From Deinococcus sp. LM3 (GTDB lineage: Bacteria; Deinococcota; Deinococci; Deinococcales; Deinococcaceae), in the NCBI RefSeq assembly GCF_002017875.1, contig NZ_MUFV01000001.1, positions 2,134,501 through 2,198,500 on the forward strand: 64,000 nucleotides of DNA, read 5' to 3'. Every line of letters begins with the position of its first letter. The stretch's first letter is position 1. Below are positions 1-8,891 of this stretch, one piece after another. A program made the translations under genes and the position numbers. Under the pieces are notes generated by a model. It did no database searches, was not told where the DNA came from, and saw nothing but the letters and a program-made list of their open reading frames with translations.

Positions 1-79
1 ATTCAAGAGCCGCCCCATGCGCCCCAGCCCCCCCTTCGCCGCCTTCGTCAAGGCCGCGCTGGACGCCCAGCAGGCGTAA
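1..79 (+). CDS. C-terminal end of an unidentified protein (partial)
   Basis: The reading frame is open from the window edge and ends at TAA 77-79, giving the last 25 residues of a protein whose start lies outside the window. The tail is rich in proline, alanine and arginine and ends in DAQQA. Too little remains for a family call. A strong stem-loop follows directly and separates it from coaE on the opposite strand, which supports this being a real gene end. Confidence 0.5.
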   Translation, partial: FKSRPMRPSPPFAAFVKAALDAQQA

Positions 80-87
80 ACACGGTC

Positions 88-130
88 AGCAGAGGGGGCG
101 GCGGCGCGAGGCGTGGCCGCCCCCTCTGCT
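88..130. terminator. Bidirectional stem-loop between convergent genes
   Basis: A perfect 15-bp stem (88-102 with 116-130) encloses a 13-nt loop between the + strand gene ending at 79 and coaE ending at 241 on the - strand. It has no long T tract, so it may slow rather than fully stop RNA polymerase. Confidence 0.6.
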
Positions 131-202
131 AGGGCGTGGGCAGCAGGAAGTGGGAAGCGGGTGGCCTTGACGTGGAAGGCCGGGTCGCGCACACGCTGCC
201 CA

Positions 203-249
203 CCATCCGCCATCCGCCATCCGCCATCCGCCATCCGCCATCAACCATC
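203..249. repeat. Heptanucleotide tandem repeat, five CCATCCG units
   Basis: Five perfect CCATCCG units (203-237) are followed by two degenerate units that run into the coaE stop codon at 241-243. The repeat lies in the 3' untranslated region of coaE. Read on the - strand, its edge contains GATGGTTGATGG, a motif also seen near 18490-18530 and 26817-26828. Confidence 0.8.
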
Positions 250-846
250 CAGCCCCAGCTGGCGCAGCGCGGCGTCCACCTGCGTTTCCAGGTGGGCGTG
301 GTCGCCGCTGTTGTCGATGACGACGGTGGCCCGCTGACGTTTCTGCTCGGCGGGGAGCTGGCGGGCGTCGCGGGCCAGCACCTCGGTCTCGGTCAGGCCG
401 CTGCGGTCCATGACGCGCCGCACGCGCAGCGGCAGGGGGGCGTCCACGACGATCACGGCGTCCATCTGGGTGTGCAGGCTGCTCTCGAACAGCAGTGGCA
501 CGTCCTGCACGACGGTCTGTTCTCCGCGTGCGACGGCCTGTGCTTCCAGCTCCGCCATGCGCTCACGCACGCGCGGGTGTGTGATGGCGTTCAGGTCCGT
601 CAGTGCGGCCGGATCGCCGAACACCCGCGCGGCCAGCGCGGCGCGGTCCAGGGTGCCGCCGACCACCACGCCGGGAAAGCGGACGTCCAGCAGGGCCAGA
701 ACGTCCGGGTCCTGCGTGACCAGCCGGGCCTGCTCGTCGGCGTCCAGGACGGTCAGGCCGCGCTCGCGCAGCAGGGCGGCGACGGTACTCTTGCCTGCGC
801 CGATGGAGCCGGTCAGGCCCACGCGCCGGAGGGAAGGGAAGCTCAT
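241..846 (-). CDS. coaE: Dephospho-CoA kinase
   Basis: Catalyses the last step of CoA synthesis, phosphorylating dephospho-CoA at the ribose 3'-hydroxyl with ATP. The 201-residue protein has the P-loop GSIGAGKST at residues 13-21, then DADEQARLV and the family motif HPRVRERM, and is a normal length for CoaE. The frame stays open 16 codons upstream into a repeat element. I chose the ATG at 846 because a TACAGT hexamer lies 7 nt before it and the homology starts there. The element at 861-993 is inserted just upstream; its 3-bp target duplication overlaps the -10 hexamer. Confidence 0.93.
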   Translation of the reverse strand: MSFPSLRRVGLTGSIGAGKSTVAALLRERGLTVLDADEQARLVTQDPDVLALLDVRFPGVVVGGTLDRAALAARVFGDPAALTDLNAITHPRVRERMAELEAQAVARGEQTVVQDVPLLFESSLHTQMDAVIVVDAPLPLRVRRVMDRSGLTETEVLARDARQLPAEQKRQRATVVIDNSGDHAHLETQVDAALRQLGLDG

Positions 847-853
847 GATCCCG

Positions 854-859
854 ACTGTA
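854..859 (-). promoter_or_regulatory. -10 hexamer TACAGT for leaderless coaE
   Basis: The hexamer ends 7 nt before the coaE ATG. Its first two bases belong to the target duplication (858-860) of the adjacent 133-bp element, so the hexamer survived the insertion while everything upstream of it was replaced. Confidence 0.55.
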
Positions 860-860
860 A

Positions 861-993
861 TACGGACTCCGATTGAATGGGCTTTGCAGCCCATTCAATC
901 CGAGCGAAGCGAGTGGGAGCAAAACGGGTTCCGGACGTGGAGTCGGCAATCCGGTGAAGTTCCGGATTGTCGGCGAAACAAACGGAATCCGTA
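861..993 (+). mobile_element. 133-bp MITE-like element, copy 1
   Basis: The ends form an 11-bp terminal inverted repeat (TACGGACTCCG against TACGGATTCCG). Direct repeats TAA at 858-860 and TAA at 994-996 flank it. A 13-bp hairpin beginning GATTGAATGGGCT lies at the left and a smaller AATCCGG/CCGGATT hairpin near the right. No coding capacity is seen, so a transposase in trans is needed. Three further copies of exactly the same length occur in this window. Confidence 0.85.
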
Positions 994-1195
994 TAACAGC
1001 GGTGCCGGGGAGCGCGGCGCGTCAGCTGCCGGTCACGCGGCGCGTGAAGACTGTCAGAATGGGTGGTCCCGTATCTCACAGCCGCTTCACCCCCGCTGTG
1101 TTCGTTCTCACGTATTATCCGCTCACGCCAGTTGCTGGCAGGGCGTGGTCGTTCGGGCGCAGCCGCTCCGGACGAACCCCACGGAGGTTTTTCGA

Positions 1196-2443
1196 GTGAA
1201 TCGACGCACGACCGTTTCTGGCCTGCTGGGCCTGATGATTACCCTGGGCCTCGCCGCGGCGTCCGCTGCGGTCGCCCAGACTGCTCCCGCCCAGACGCCT
1301 CCCGCCCAGACGCCTCCCGCGCAGACTGCTCCTGTACCGACGCCTCCTGTACAGACGCCCGCACCGACCACTCCTGCCGGCACGACCCCGGCCGCTCCGG
1401 CCCGCGTCATTCCCGCCGCGAACTACGTCGCGGTGGGCGTGTACTACTACGAGCAGGGACAGTTCGATCAGGCGTACGTGGCGTACCGCGCCGCCGCCGA
1501 GATCGACCCGCGCAACCCCGACGCCCTGATCGGCCTGGGCCGCTCGCAGGTGAAACTGCGGCTGTACAGCGCCGGTATCGAGACCCTCAAGCGGCTGATC
1601 AGCCTGGACAGCCGGAACTTCGACGCGTACATCTCGCTCTCGCAGGCGTACGTGCAGCAGTACATCGGCGCGGGGGACCGCGCGGCCGTCAGCAGCAACC
1701 TGGGCGAGGCGCTGCGCATCCTGACCGACGCCGAGGCGCTGGCGCAGACCCCCACGGCCGGCAAGAACGTCCCGCTCAGTCGCGTCTGGAACGAGCGCGG
1801 GTACGTGTACAAACTGCAGGGCGACGCCACGAAGGCCATTCAGGCGTTCCGGCAGGCGACCACCCTGAACCCCGACAACTCGATCCTGCTGTACAACCTG
1901 GGCGACATGTACTACGCGACCGGGAACATCCCGCAGGCGCTGGATTACCTGCAGCAGGCCGTGATCGTGGATCCCCGCGACGCCTTCAACCGCGCGTACT
2001 ACGCCAAGCTGCTGGCCCTGAGCGGCAACCTGACGGCCGCGCGCCCCGAGGCGGCGCAGGCCGCGCGTCTGGCGCCGAAGAACGCCTACGCAGTCGGTCA
2101 GTACGGAGTGGTCAGCTACCTGGCCAAGGACGCGGCCACCGCCCGCGCGCAGCTGACCCAGGCGGTCACGCTCGATCCGCTGCGTTACCCGGAGTTCTAC
2201 TACTACCTGGGCCGCCTGAACCTCGACAGCGGTGAACTGAAGGCCGCCCGCGAGAACCTGACGCGCGCCGCCGCGCTGGGCAACAACACCCCCGAGTACC
2301 TGTACTACCTGGGCCTGAGTTACGAGCGGGGGGCCGGAGTGGTGGCACCCGACCGCCTGAAGGCCCGCGAGAACTACGAGGCGGCCCTGAAACTCAGCCC
2401 CTCGTACCGGCTGGCCCAGGAGGGCCTGAGCCGCACGCGCTGA
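1196..2443 (+). CDS. Secreted tetratricopeptide-repeat protein
   Basis: A 415-residue protein starting at GTG 1196, with GGAGG about 9 nt upstream. The N-terminus is a signal peptide (MNRRTTVSGLLGLMITLGLA, cleavage probably after VAQ). A low-complexity linker made of repeated (T/V)PPAQTP-type units follows (about residues 30-65). The rest is a series of TPR helices typified by GVYYYEQGQFDQAYVAYRAA, GYVYKLQGDATKAIQAFRQA and LGDMYYATGNIPQALDYLQQA. The likely role is a protein-interaction scaffold on the outer side of the cytoplasmic membrane; the partner is unknown. It is followed by a strong terminator and appears to be a single-gene unit. Confidence 0.8.
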   Translation: MNRRTTVSGLLGLMITLGLAAASAAVAQTAPAQTPPAQTPPAQTAPVPTPPVQTPAPTTPAGTTPAAPARVIPAANYVAVGVYYYEQGQFDQAYVAYRAAAEIDPRNPDALIGLGRSQVKLRLYSAGIETLKRLISLDSRNFDAYISLSQAYVQQYIGAGDRAAVSSNLGEALRILTDAEALAQTPTAGKNVPLSRVWNERGYVYKLQGDATKAIQAFRQATTLNPDNSILLYNLGDMYYATGNIPQALDYLQQAVIVDPRDAFNRAYYAKLLALSGNLTAARPEAAQAARLAPKNAYAVGQYGVVSYLAKDAATARAQLTQAVTLDPLRYPEFYYYLGRLNLDSGELKAARENLTRAAALGNNTPEYLYYLGLSYERGAGVVAPDRLKARENYEAALKLSPSYRLAQEGLSRTR

Positions 2444-2512
2444 GAGCCGCCCGCGCCGGAACTGTCACAGAAATCTGACAGACGCCGCTGCCCGTCACAG
2501 TCCACTTCAAGC

Positions 2513-2552
2513 TGCCAGCGACCCGTCCACCGCGACGGGTCGCTGGCATTTT
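2513..2552 (+). terminator. Rho-independent terminator of the TPR gene
   Basis: A 15-bp perfect stem, 2513-2527 with 2534-2548, has a 6-nt loop and is followed by TTTT. The 250 bases from here to the next gene hold a short palindrome of C and G runs around CATATG (about 2670-2685) and no credible gene. Confidence 0.9.
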
Positions 2553-2800
2553 CACCCCCCACCCCCCACCCCCGGACCTGCCGCTGTCTGCGGGGCTGAA
2601 GGCGTCTGGGACAACAGAAAACACCGGTCATGGTGTGGGTGGGCGGGGCGCGGCCTGCGGGGCTTCTCCCCCCCATATGGGGGCATTCCGGGGCGCCGTC
2701 ATTCATGCACGCCCGCGTGAGCCGCCTGAAAGGGACCACTGACTAAGGTGAGGACACTTCAACCGCTGACCACACTCAGGCAGCGACAAAGGACCCTCAC

Positions 2801-3373
2801 ATGCCCAGCTTCCCCCACCCCCTGACCCTCCTGATCCCCGCCGCCCTGCTGCTCGCCTCCTGCGGCGCCGGCCCCAGCACCCCCAGCGCCGTGGGCAGCA
2901 CCACCGCCACCGGCAACCAGGGCAGCGGCCTGAAAGACGCCGGCAGCCAGACCATGGGCGCCGAGGAAGCTCAGATCCTCCGGGAGATCAACGAGGCCCG
3001 CGCCGTGCCGCGCACCTGCGGCACCCAGCGCTTCGCGGCGGCCGCGCCCGTCACCTGGAACGGCTACCTGGCGGCCGCCGCCCGCGCCCACGCCGCCGAC
3101 ATGGCCGCCCGCGGGTACTTCGACCACAACACCCCGGAGGGCGTCAAGCCCGCCCAGCGCGCCGAGGCCGCCGGGTACACCGGCTGGCAGGTGGTGGCCG
3201 AGAACATCGCCGCCGGGTACACCCTGGGCAACGTCACGCAGGGCTGGCTGGACAGCCCCAGCCACTGCAAGACCCTGATGGACCCCACCCTGAAAGAGGT
3301 GGGCGTGGGCTACGTGTACAAGCCCGGCAGCCGGTACGGCACCTACTGGGTGCAGGATTACGGCACGCGCTAA
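2801..3373 (+). CDS. CAP/SCP-domain (YkwD-like) lipoprotein
   Basis: A 190-residue exported protein. The N-terminus is a lipoprotein signal peptide with lipobox LASC, so the mature protein probably begins at the cysteine near residue 21. A Gly/Ser/Thr linker follows, then one CAP domain from about residue 60. Family motifs seen are ARAHAADMAARGYFDH, a VAENIAAGY segment, GWLDSPSHCKTLMDP and a GTYWVQDYG end. Bacterial CAP proteins are secreted and of mostly unknown activity. AAAGGA precedes the ATG. A weak TAAGGT (2744-2749) could be its -10, giving a leader of about 45 nt. Confidence 0.85.
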   Translation: MPSFPHPLTLLIPAALLLASCGAGPSTPSAVGSTTATGNQGSGLKDAGSQTMGAEEAQILREINEARAVPRTCGTQRFAAAAPVTWNGYLAAAARAHAADMAARGYFDHNTPEGVKPAQRAEAAGYTGWQVVAENIAAGYTLGNVTQGWLDSPSHCKTLMDPTLKEVGVGYVYKPGSRYGTYWVQDYGTR

Positions 3374-3426
3374 GGCGTGACCGCACCGCGCACCAGGGTT
3401 GAAGCTGGGCGCACGCGACAAACAAA

Positions 3427-3462
3427 GGGTGGGACGGTTCTGTGAGGGGAGCCGTCCCACCC
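3427..3462 (+). terminator. Stem-loop after the CAP-domain gene
   Basis: Perfect 11-bp stem, 3427-3437 with 3452-3462, and a 14-nt loop. The following tract, GCCCTGTTGT, is only weakly T-rich. Confidence 0.65.
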
Positions 3463-3546
3463 GCCCTGTTGTGGGCAGGCCGGACGCCAGGAGTCGCCGG
3501 GCAGGCCGGTTCAGACGGCCGGGCGCACCGGGCCGGGCCGCGCCGC

Positions 3547-3552
3547 TAGACT
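3547..3552 (+). promoter_or_regulatory. -10 hexamer TAGACT for leaderless gatA
   Basis: Eight nt separate the hexamer from ATG 3561, so transcription would begin at or within a base or two of the start codon. No Shine-Dalgarno sequence is present. Confidence 0.6.
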
Positions 3553-3560
3553 GACCGGGT

Positions 3561-5036
<1,476 letters not shown>

Positions 5037-5046
5037 AGAGGGTGTG

Positions 5047-5081
5047 GGTTGTGGGAACGGCTCGTTCTACACCCCACAACC
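5047..5081. terminator. Stem-loop between convergent gatA and truB
   Basis: GGTTGTGGG at 5047-5055 pairs with CCCACAACC at 5073-5081. It fills the 48-nt gap between the two stop codons and could serve both genes. Confidence 0.55.
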
Positions 5082-5084
5082 CCC

Positions 5085-6011
5085 TCACGCCCAGGCGCGC
5101 ACGACTTTCAGTTGCTCGCCGTTGCCGTCCACGACCGCCACCAGTTCGCCGTTCAGGGTGACGACGTGGCGGCCCTGCGCGGAGTGGGCCGGGCGTTTGC
5201 CCTGGCGGAGTTCGCGCGCCACGCGGTCGTCGGCCTCGATCACCGGGAAGTCCAGCGCGGCGAGGTCGGGAATGCCGGTCGCGCCGGGCAGGTCCTCCAC
5301 CGTCACGGCGTCCCGCAGGTCGTAGCGGCCCACGCGGGTGCGGACCAACCCGCCCAGGTGCGCGGGAACGCCCAGCGCGGCGCCCACGTCGCGCGCCAGC
5401 GAGCGCAGGTACGTGCCGCTGCCCACGCGGGCGCGCACCAGCAGGGTGGGAAACTCGCCCAGCGCGGGCGGCAGCGTGAAGGTGTGGCCGGTTTCAGCGG
5501 GTGTCCAGCTCTGCGGGTCGAAGGTGCGCGGCGCGGCGTCCACGCTGGGGTAGACGCCCAGCAGGTCCAGGGTGTGAATCACGACGTTCCGTGCGGGCAG
5601 GTCCAGCGTACCCCCGGCGCGGGCGACCGCGTAGGCCCGCTGCCCGCCCACCTGAATGGCGCTGTACTGCGGCGGCACCTGCGCCTGCGGCCCTGTGAAG
5701 GATTGCAGTAGCGTCTGCACCTGCGCCGGGTCCAGGGGCGGCACGTCGCCCGTCTCCTCGACCGGCCCCTCGGCGTCCAGGGTGGGCGTCCCGGCCCCCA
5801 GGCTGATCCACGCGAGGTAGTCCTTGCTGTCGGCCTCCATGAACTGCACGACCTTGGTGCTGTCGTCCACGCACAGGACCAGCACCCCGGTCGCCAGGGG
5901 GTCCAGGGTGCCGGTGTGCCCCACCCGTTTCGTGCCGCGCGCGCGGCGGGCGCGGTTCACGACATCGTGAGAGGTGAGGTTCAGGGGTTTGTCGACGGCG
6001 ATCACGGGCAT
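5085..6011 (-). CDS. truB: tRNA pseudouridine-55 synthase
   Basis: Makes pseudouridine 55 in the T loop of tRNAs. The 308-residue protein begins MPVIAVDKPLNLTSHDVVNR and carries the catalytic-aspartate motif GHTGTLDPLATGVLV near residue 38, then KDYLAWISLGAGTPTLDAEG, all typical of TruB. An RSGTYLRSLARD-like segment (GSGTYLRSLARDVG) and a C-terminal PUA-like tail follow. The ATG at 6011 has no Shine-Dalgarno sequence but a TAGCCT hexamer 7 nt upstream. Confidence 0.95.
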   Translation of the reverse strand: MPVIAVDKPLNLTSHDVVNRARRARGTKRVGHTGTLDPLATGVLVLCVDDSTKVVQFMEADSKDYLAWISLGAGTPTLDAEGPVEETGDVPPLDPAQVQTLLQSFTGPQAQVPPQYSAIQVGGQRAYAVARAGGTLDLPARNVVIHTLDLLGVYPSVDAAPRTFDPQSWTPAETGHTFTLPPALGEFPTLLVRARVGSGTYLRSLARDVGAALGVPAHLGGLVRTRVGRYDLRDAVTVEDLPGATGIPDLAALDFPVIEADDRVARELRQGKRPAHSAQGRHVVTLNGELVAVVDGNGEQLKVVRAWA

Positions 6012-6018
6012 AACCGCG

Positions 6019-6024
6019 AGGCTA
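6019..6024 (-). promoter_or_regulatory. Extended -10 TGG-TAGCCT for leaderless truB
   Basis: The hexamer lies 7 nt before the truB ATG (6011) and is preceded by TGG, an extended -10 element. Confidence 0.6.
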
Positions 6025-6076
6025 CCAGAGCGGCGCCAGCCGGGAGCGGCGCACGCACCGCCTCGCCGTGGCCGCG

Positions 6077-6082
6077 TAGACT
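6077..6082 (+). promoter_or_regulatory. -10 hexamer TAGACT for the membrane protein-rluB pair
   Basis: Seven nt upstream of GTG 6090. It supports that GTG as the true start, over the longer open frame running back into truB. Confidence 0.6.
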
Positions 6083-6089
6083 GTTCCCT

Positions 6090-6461
6090 GTGTTGCGTGT
6101 CGCGTTCTGGCTGACCGCCCTGCTGTTCGTTCCGCTGGGCCTGTACCTGTACTTTCTGTCGCCGGGCGTGGCGGCCCTGCTGGGCGTCTCGCCGCTGTGG
6201 CTGGCGCGCGGGAGCGGCGCGCTGCTGCTGGCCTGGGGCGCGTTTCAGGTCGCGGCCAGTTTCAGGCCCGACGCCGTGAAGGTCGCCGGGCTGGCCGGCG
6301 GAAACCTGCTGTGCGTCGCCGCGCTGCTACCCGCCGCCCTGCGCGGCGCCGAATCCCTGCCCACAGGTCTGCGCTCGCTGCTGCTGGGCCTGTCGGCCTT
6401 CCTGCTCGTTCTGGCCGTCGTGGCCATTCTCTCGTTTCCATCCCGCCGGGGGCACCTATGA
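6090..6461 (+). CDS. Small four-helix membrane protein, function unknown
   Basis: A 123-residue hydrophobic protein with four likely membrane helices (around residues 5-25, 38-55, 65-80 and 95-115). It begins MLRVAFWLTALLFVPLGLYL and ends in a short basic tail. I recognise no family. Its TGA overlaps the rluB ATG (ATGA at 6458-6461), so the two genes are translationally coupled; that says nothing certain about its job. Confidence 0.7.
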   Translation: MLRVAFWLTALLFVPLGLYLYFLSPGVAALLGVSPLWLARGSGALLLAWGAFQVAASFRPDAVKVAGLAGGNLLCVAALLPAALRGAESLPTGLRSLLLGLSAFLLVLAVVAILSFPSRRGHL

Positions 6462-7264
6462 CCGACCGATCCGCTGACCATCCTGACTCCACACCCGCCA
6501 GTTCCGGCGGGGAACGCCTGCAAAAACGCCTCGCGCGCGCCGGGGTCGCCTCGCGCCGCGCCGTCGAGGACCTGATCAAGGCGGGCCGCGTGACCGTGAA
6601 CGGCGAGGTCGCCGTGCTGGGCCGCACCGTCACCGACGCCGACGACGTGCGCGTGGACGGGCAACTCGTCGAGACGACCGCTGTCGAGAACGTCACGTTC
6701 ATGCTGCACAAACCCGCCGGGTACGTCACGACCGCCCGTGACGAGTACGGCCGCCGCAACGTCCTGGACGCCATGCCCAGCATTCCGGGCCTGCACCCGG
6801 TCGGGCGGCTCGACAAGGATTCCGAGGGTCTGCTGCTGCTCACCACCGACGGGCAACTCACGCTGAACCTCACCCACCCCCGTTACGGGCACGAGAAGGC
6901 CTACCGCGCCTGGACCGAAGGGGACGCGCCGCCCACCGCCGAGGAACTCGAGTCGCTGGTGACCGGCGTGGAGCTGGAAGACGGCGTGGCCCGCGCCGTC
7001 AGTGCCGAACCGGCCCGCGAGGGAGCCTTCGTGGTGCTGGGCGAGGGCCGCAACCGGCAGGTGCGGCGCATGCTCGAAACCATCGGTCACCCGGTCTACC
7101 GCCTGCTGCGCTACCGCGTGGGCGGCCTGTGGATGGGCGACCTGGAACCCGGCGAGTTCCGTCAGCTGAACCAGAAGGAACTTCAGGATCTGCTGCACCC
7201 GGAGCGCATGCCCCCCGCCGTGTGGGAACGTGCGCAGCGCGAGACGATGGCCCGCTGGGGCTGA
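6458..7264 (+). CDS. rluB: 23S/16S rRNA pseudouridine synthase, RsuA/RluB family
   Basis: A 268-residue enzyme with an N-terminal S4 RNA-binding domain (about residues 17-65; LQKRLARAGVASRRAVEDLI). The RsuA-type catalytic domain includes HPVGRLDKDSEGLLLLTTDG, in which the first aspartate is the catalytic one. The C-terminal GEGRNRQVRRMLETIGHPV motif is also present. Length and order fit RluB, which modifies 23S rRNA helix 89 in E. coli; the exact target here is inferred. Confidence 0.88.
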   Translation: MTDRSADHPDSTPASSGGERLQKRLARAGVASRRAVEDLIKAGRVTVNGEVAVLGRTVTDADDVRVDGQLVETTAVENVTFMLHKPAGYVTTARDEYGRRNVLDAMPSIPGLHPVGRLDKDSEGLLLLTTDGQLTLNLTHPRYGHEKAYRAWTEGDAPPTAEELESLVTGVELEDGVARAVSAEPAREGAFVVLGEGRNRQVRRMLETIGHPVYRLLRYRVGGLWMGDLEPGEFRQLNQKELQDLLHPERMPPAVWERAQRETMARWG

Positions 7265-7328
7265 GCCGCCCCGTCCCCGCGCCCTCACGCGCCTGCCCGT
7301 CCGGGTGGGGTGCGTGGGGGCGGTCTGC

Positions 7329-7334
7329 TATGCT
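7329..7334 (+). promoter_or_regulatory. Extended -10 TGC-TATGCT for rnpB
   Basis: The hexamer is preceded by TGC and ends 7 nt before the predicted 5' end of RNase P RNA (about 7341). No good -35 is visible. Confidence 0.65.
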
Positions 7335-7340
7335 CTGTCC

Positions 7341-7778
<438 letters not shown>

Positions 7779-7785
7779 CAGACGA

Positions 7786-7824
7786 GCAGGCCGCCCCATT
7801 CAACCGGAGGCGGCCTGCCTGTTG
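7786..7824 (+). terminator. Terminator of rnpB
   Basis: Ten-bp stem GCAGGCCGCC (7786-7795) with GGCGGCCTGC (7809-7818), followed by CTGTTGT. Confidence 0.75.
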
Positions 7825-7862
7825 TGGGGTGGGGACTGTTCCTGCAACCCACCGCCCACGTT

Positions 7863-8213
7863 CTACTTGCGGGCGTCCAGCGCGGCCAGGACGAACCCGG
7901 CGATCATCAGGGCGCCGCCGATGGGCGTGACGGCACCCAGGATCTTCACGCCGGTCAGGGTCAGCAGGTACAGGCTGCCGCTGAAGACCACGGCGCCGGC
8001 CAGCAGCAGCCGGGGCGCGCGGGTCTGGGCGGGCTGGGTACCCAGGATCAGCAGGGCCAGCGCGGCGTACATCTGGTAACGCACGCCGGTCTCGAAGGTA
8101 TTCAGGGCTTCGGGCGTCAGCTGGGCTTTCAGGGCGTGGGCTCCGAACGCACCGAGCGCGACGCCCACGGCGGCCAGCAGCGCGCCGTTTCGCAGGGCAT
8201 GGGGGGCAGTCAT
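7863..8213 (-). CDS. DUF423 (YgdD-like) membrane protein
   Basis: A 116-residue protein with four membrane helices. It has the DUF423 hallmarks: an N-terminal GALLAAVGVALGAFGAHALK, then FETGVRYQMYAALALL, and a C-terminal PIGGALMIAGFVLAAL. The molecular function of DUF423 is unknown. It faces rnpB. A TAGCAT hexamer 7 nt upstream supports the start at 8213. Confidence 0.85.
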   Translation of the reverse strand: MTAPHALRNGALLAAVGVALGAFGAHALKAQLTPEALNTFETGVRYQMYAALALLILGTQPAQTRAPRLLLAGAVVFSGSLYLLTLTGVKILGAVTPIGGALMIAGFVLAALDARK

Positions 8214-8220
8214 GCCGCCG

Positions 8221-8226
8221 ATGCTA
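8221..8226 (-). promoter_or_regulatory. -10 hexamer TAGCAT for the leaderless DUF423 gene
   Basis: Seven nt separate the hexamer from the ATG at 8213. Confidence 0.5.
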
Positions 8227-8310
8227 GCGGGGGCGGCCGGGGAAAGTGTCCTCGGGCGGGGTGCGCTCTGGGGGGCGCGGTGGGAAAACAGGAGCGTTCG
8301 GGTGCCATTT

Positions 8311-8350
8311 GTGGGTTCTGGTGGGAATTGGTGGTAATTCGTGGGGAGGG
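8311..8350 (+). promoter_or_regulatory. MraZ operator: four GTGG boxes with exact 10-bp period
   Basis: GTGGG, GTGGG, GTGGT and GTGGG begin at 8311, 8321, 8331 and 8341, one per helical turn. MraZ of other bacteria binds repeated TGGGN/GTGGNG boxes spaced 10 bp apart upstream of mraZ and represses the dcw operon. The boxes cover the place where a -35 would be, just before the -10 at 8355, so repression by occlusion is the simplest reading. Confidence 0.85.
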
Positions 8351-8354
8351 CTGT

Positions 8355-8360
8355 TACACT
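8355..8360 (+). promoter_or_regulatory. Extended -10 TGT-TACACT of the dcw cluster
   Basis: TACACT is preceded by TGT and begins 5 nt after the last MraZ box. Transcription would start near 8367, leaving a leader of about 95 nt before mraZ. Confidence 0.65.
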
Positions 8361-8462
8361 CGCCGCATCAACCTCAATGCGTTTAGTTCGTGTTCATGGT
8401 TGAACGTTGCCTGACGTTTCGCCGGGCGTACCGGTGGGAGCGGGTGGGGAAAAGGGGAGACG

Positions 8463-8891
8463 TTGCCGTTCGGAGAGTACCCGTACACCATCGACGACAA
8501 GGGGCGTGTGGTCATTCCACCGCCTTTTCGCGAATTCGTGGAGGACGGCATGATCCTGACGCGCGGCATGGAAGGCTGCCTGTACGTGTTTCCGCTGTCC
8601 AGCTGGAAGCGCGTCGAGGAGCAGCTCGAGGGTCTTCCCCTCACGGACGCCGGATCGCGGGCGTTCGTGCGTTTCTTTTACTCCGGCGCGAACAAGGCCC
8701 GGCTGGACAACCAGAGCCGCGTGTCGGTGCCGCAGACCCTGCGGGCCTTCGCGGGTCTGGACAGCGACGTGATCGTGGCGGGCGCGCCCGGTCGCCTGGA
8801 ACTGTGGACCCCGGACCGCTGGGAGGCGGCCATCACGGCCGTGCAGGACAACCCGCCCAACCCTGACCTTCTCGTGAACTTCGTGGCGTGA
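8463..8891 (+). CDS. mraZ: Transcriptional regulator MraZ
   Basis: A 142-residue DNA-binding protein with two SpoVT/AbrB-like halves: GEYPYTIDDKGRVVIPPPFRE near the N-terminus and KARLDNQSRVSVPQTLRAFAG in the second half. It regulates its own division and cell wall cluster. The start is TTG 8463, supported by GGGGAGA just upstream and by the family's usual N-terminus; no ATG or GTG is suitably placed. Its stop overlaps the rsmH GTG by 4 nt. The operator array at 8311-8350 is its expected binding site. Confidence 0.93.
   Translation: MPFGEYPYTIDDKGRVVIPPPFREFVEDGMILTRGMEGCLYVFPLSSWKRVEEQLEGLPLTDAGSRAFVRFFYSGANKARLDNQSRVSVPQTLRAFAGLDSDVIVAGAPGRLELWTPDRWEAAITAVQDNPPNPDLLVNFVA

Noticed and set aside
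203..249. CRISPR-like array
   Set aside because: Units are only 7 bp with no spacers; it is a simple tandem repeat.
5916..6089. A longer N-terminus for the small membrane protein before rluB
   Set aside because: The upstream part is antisense to truB, and the TAGACT hexamer sits between it and GTG 6090.
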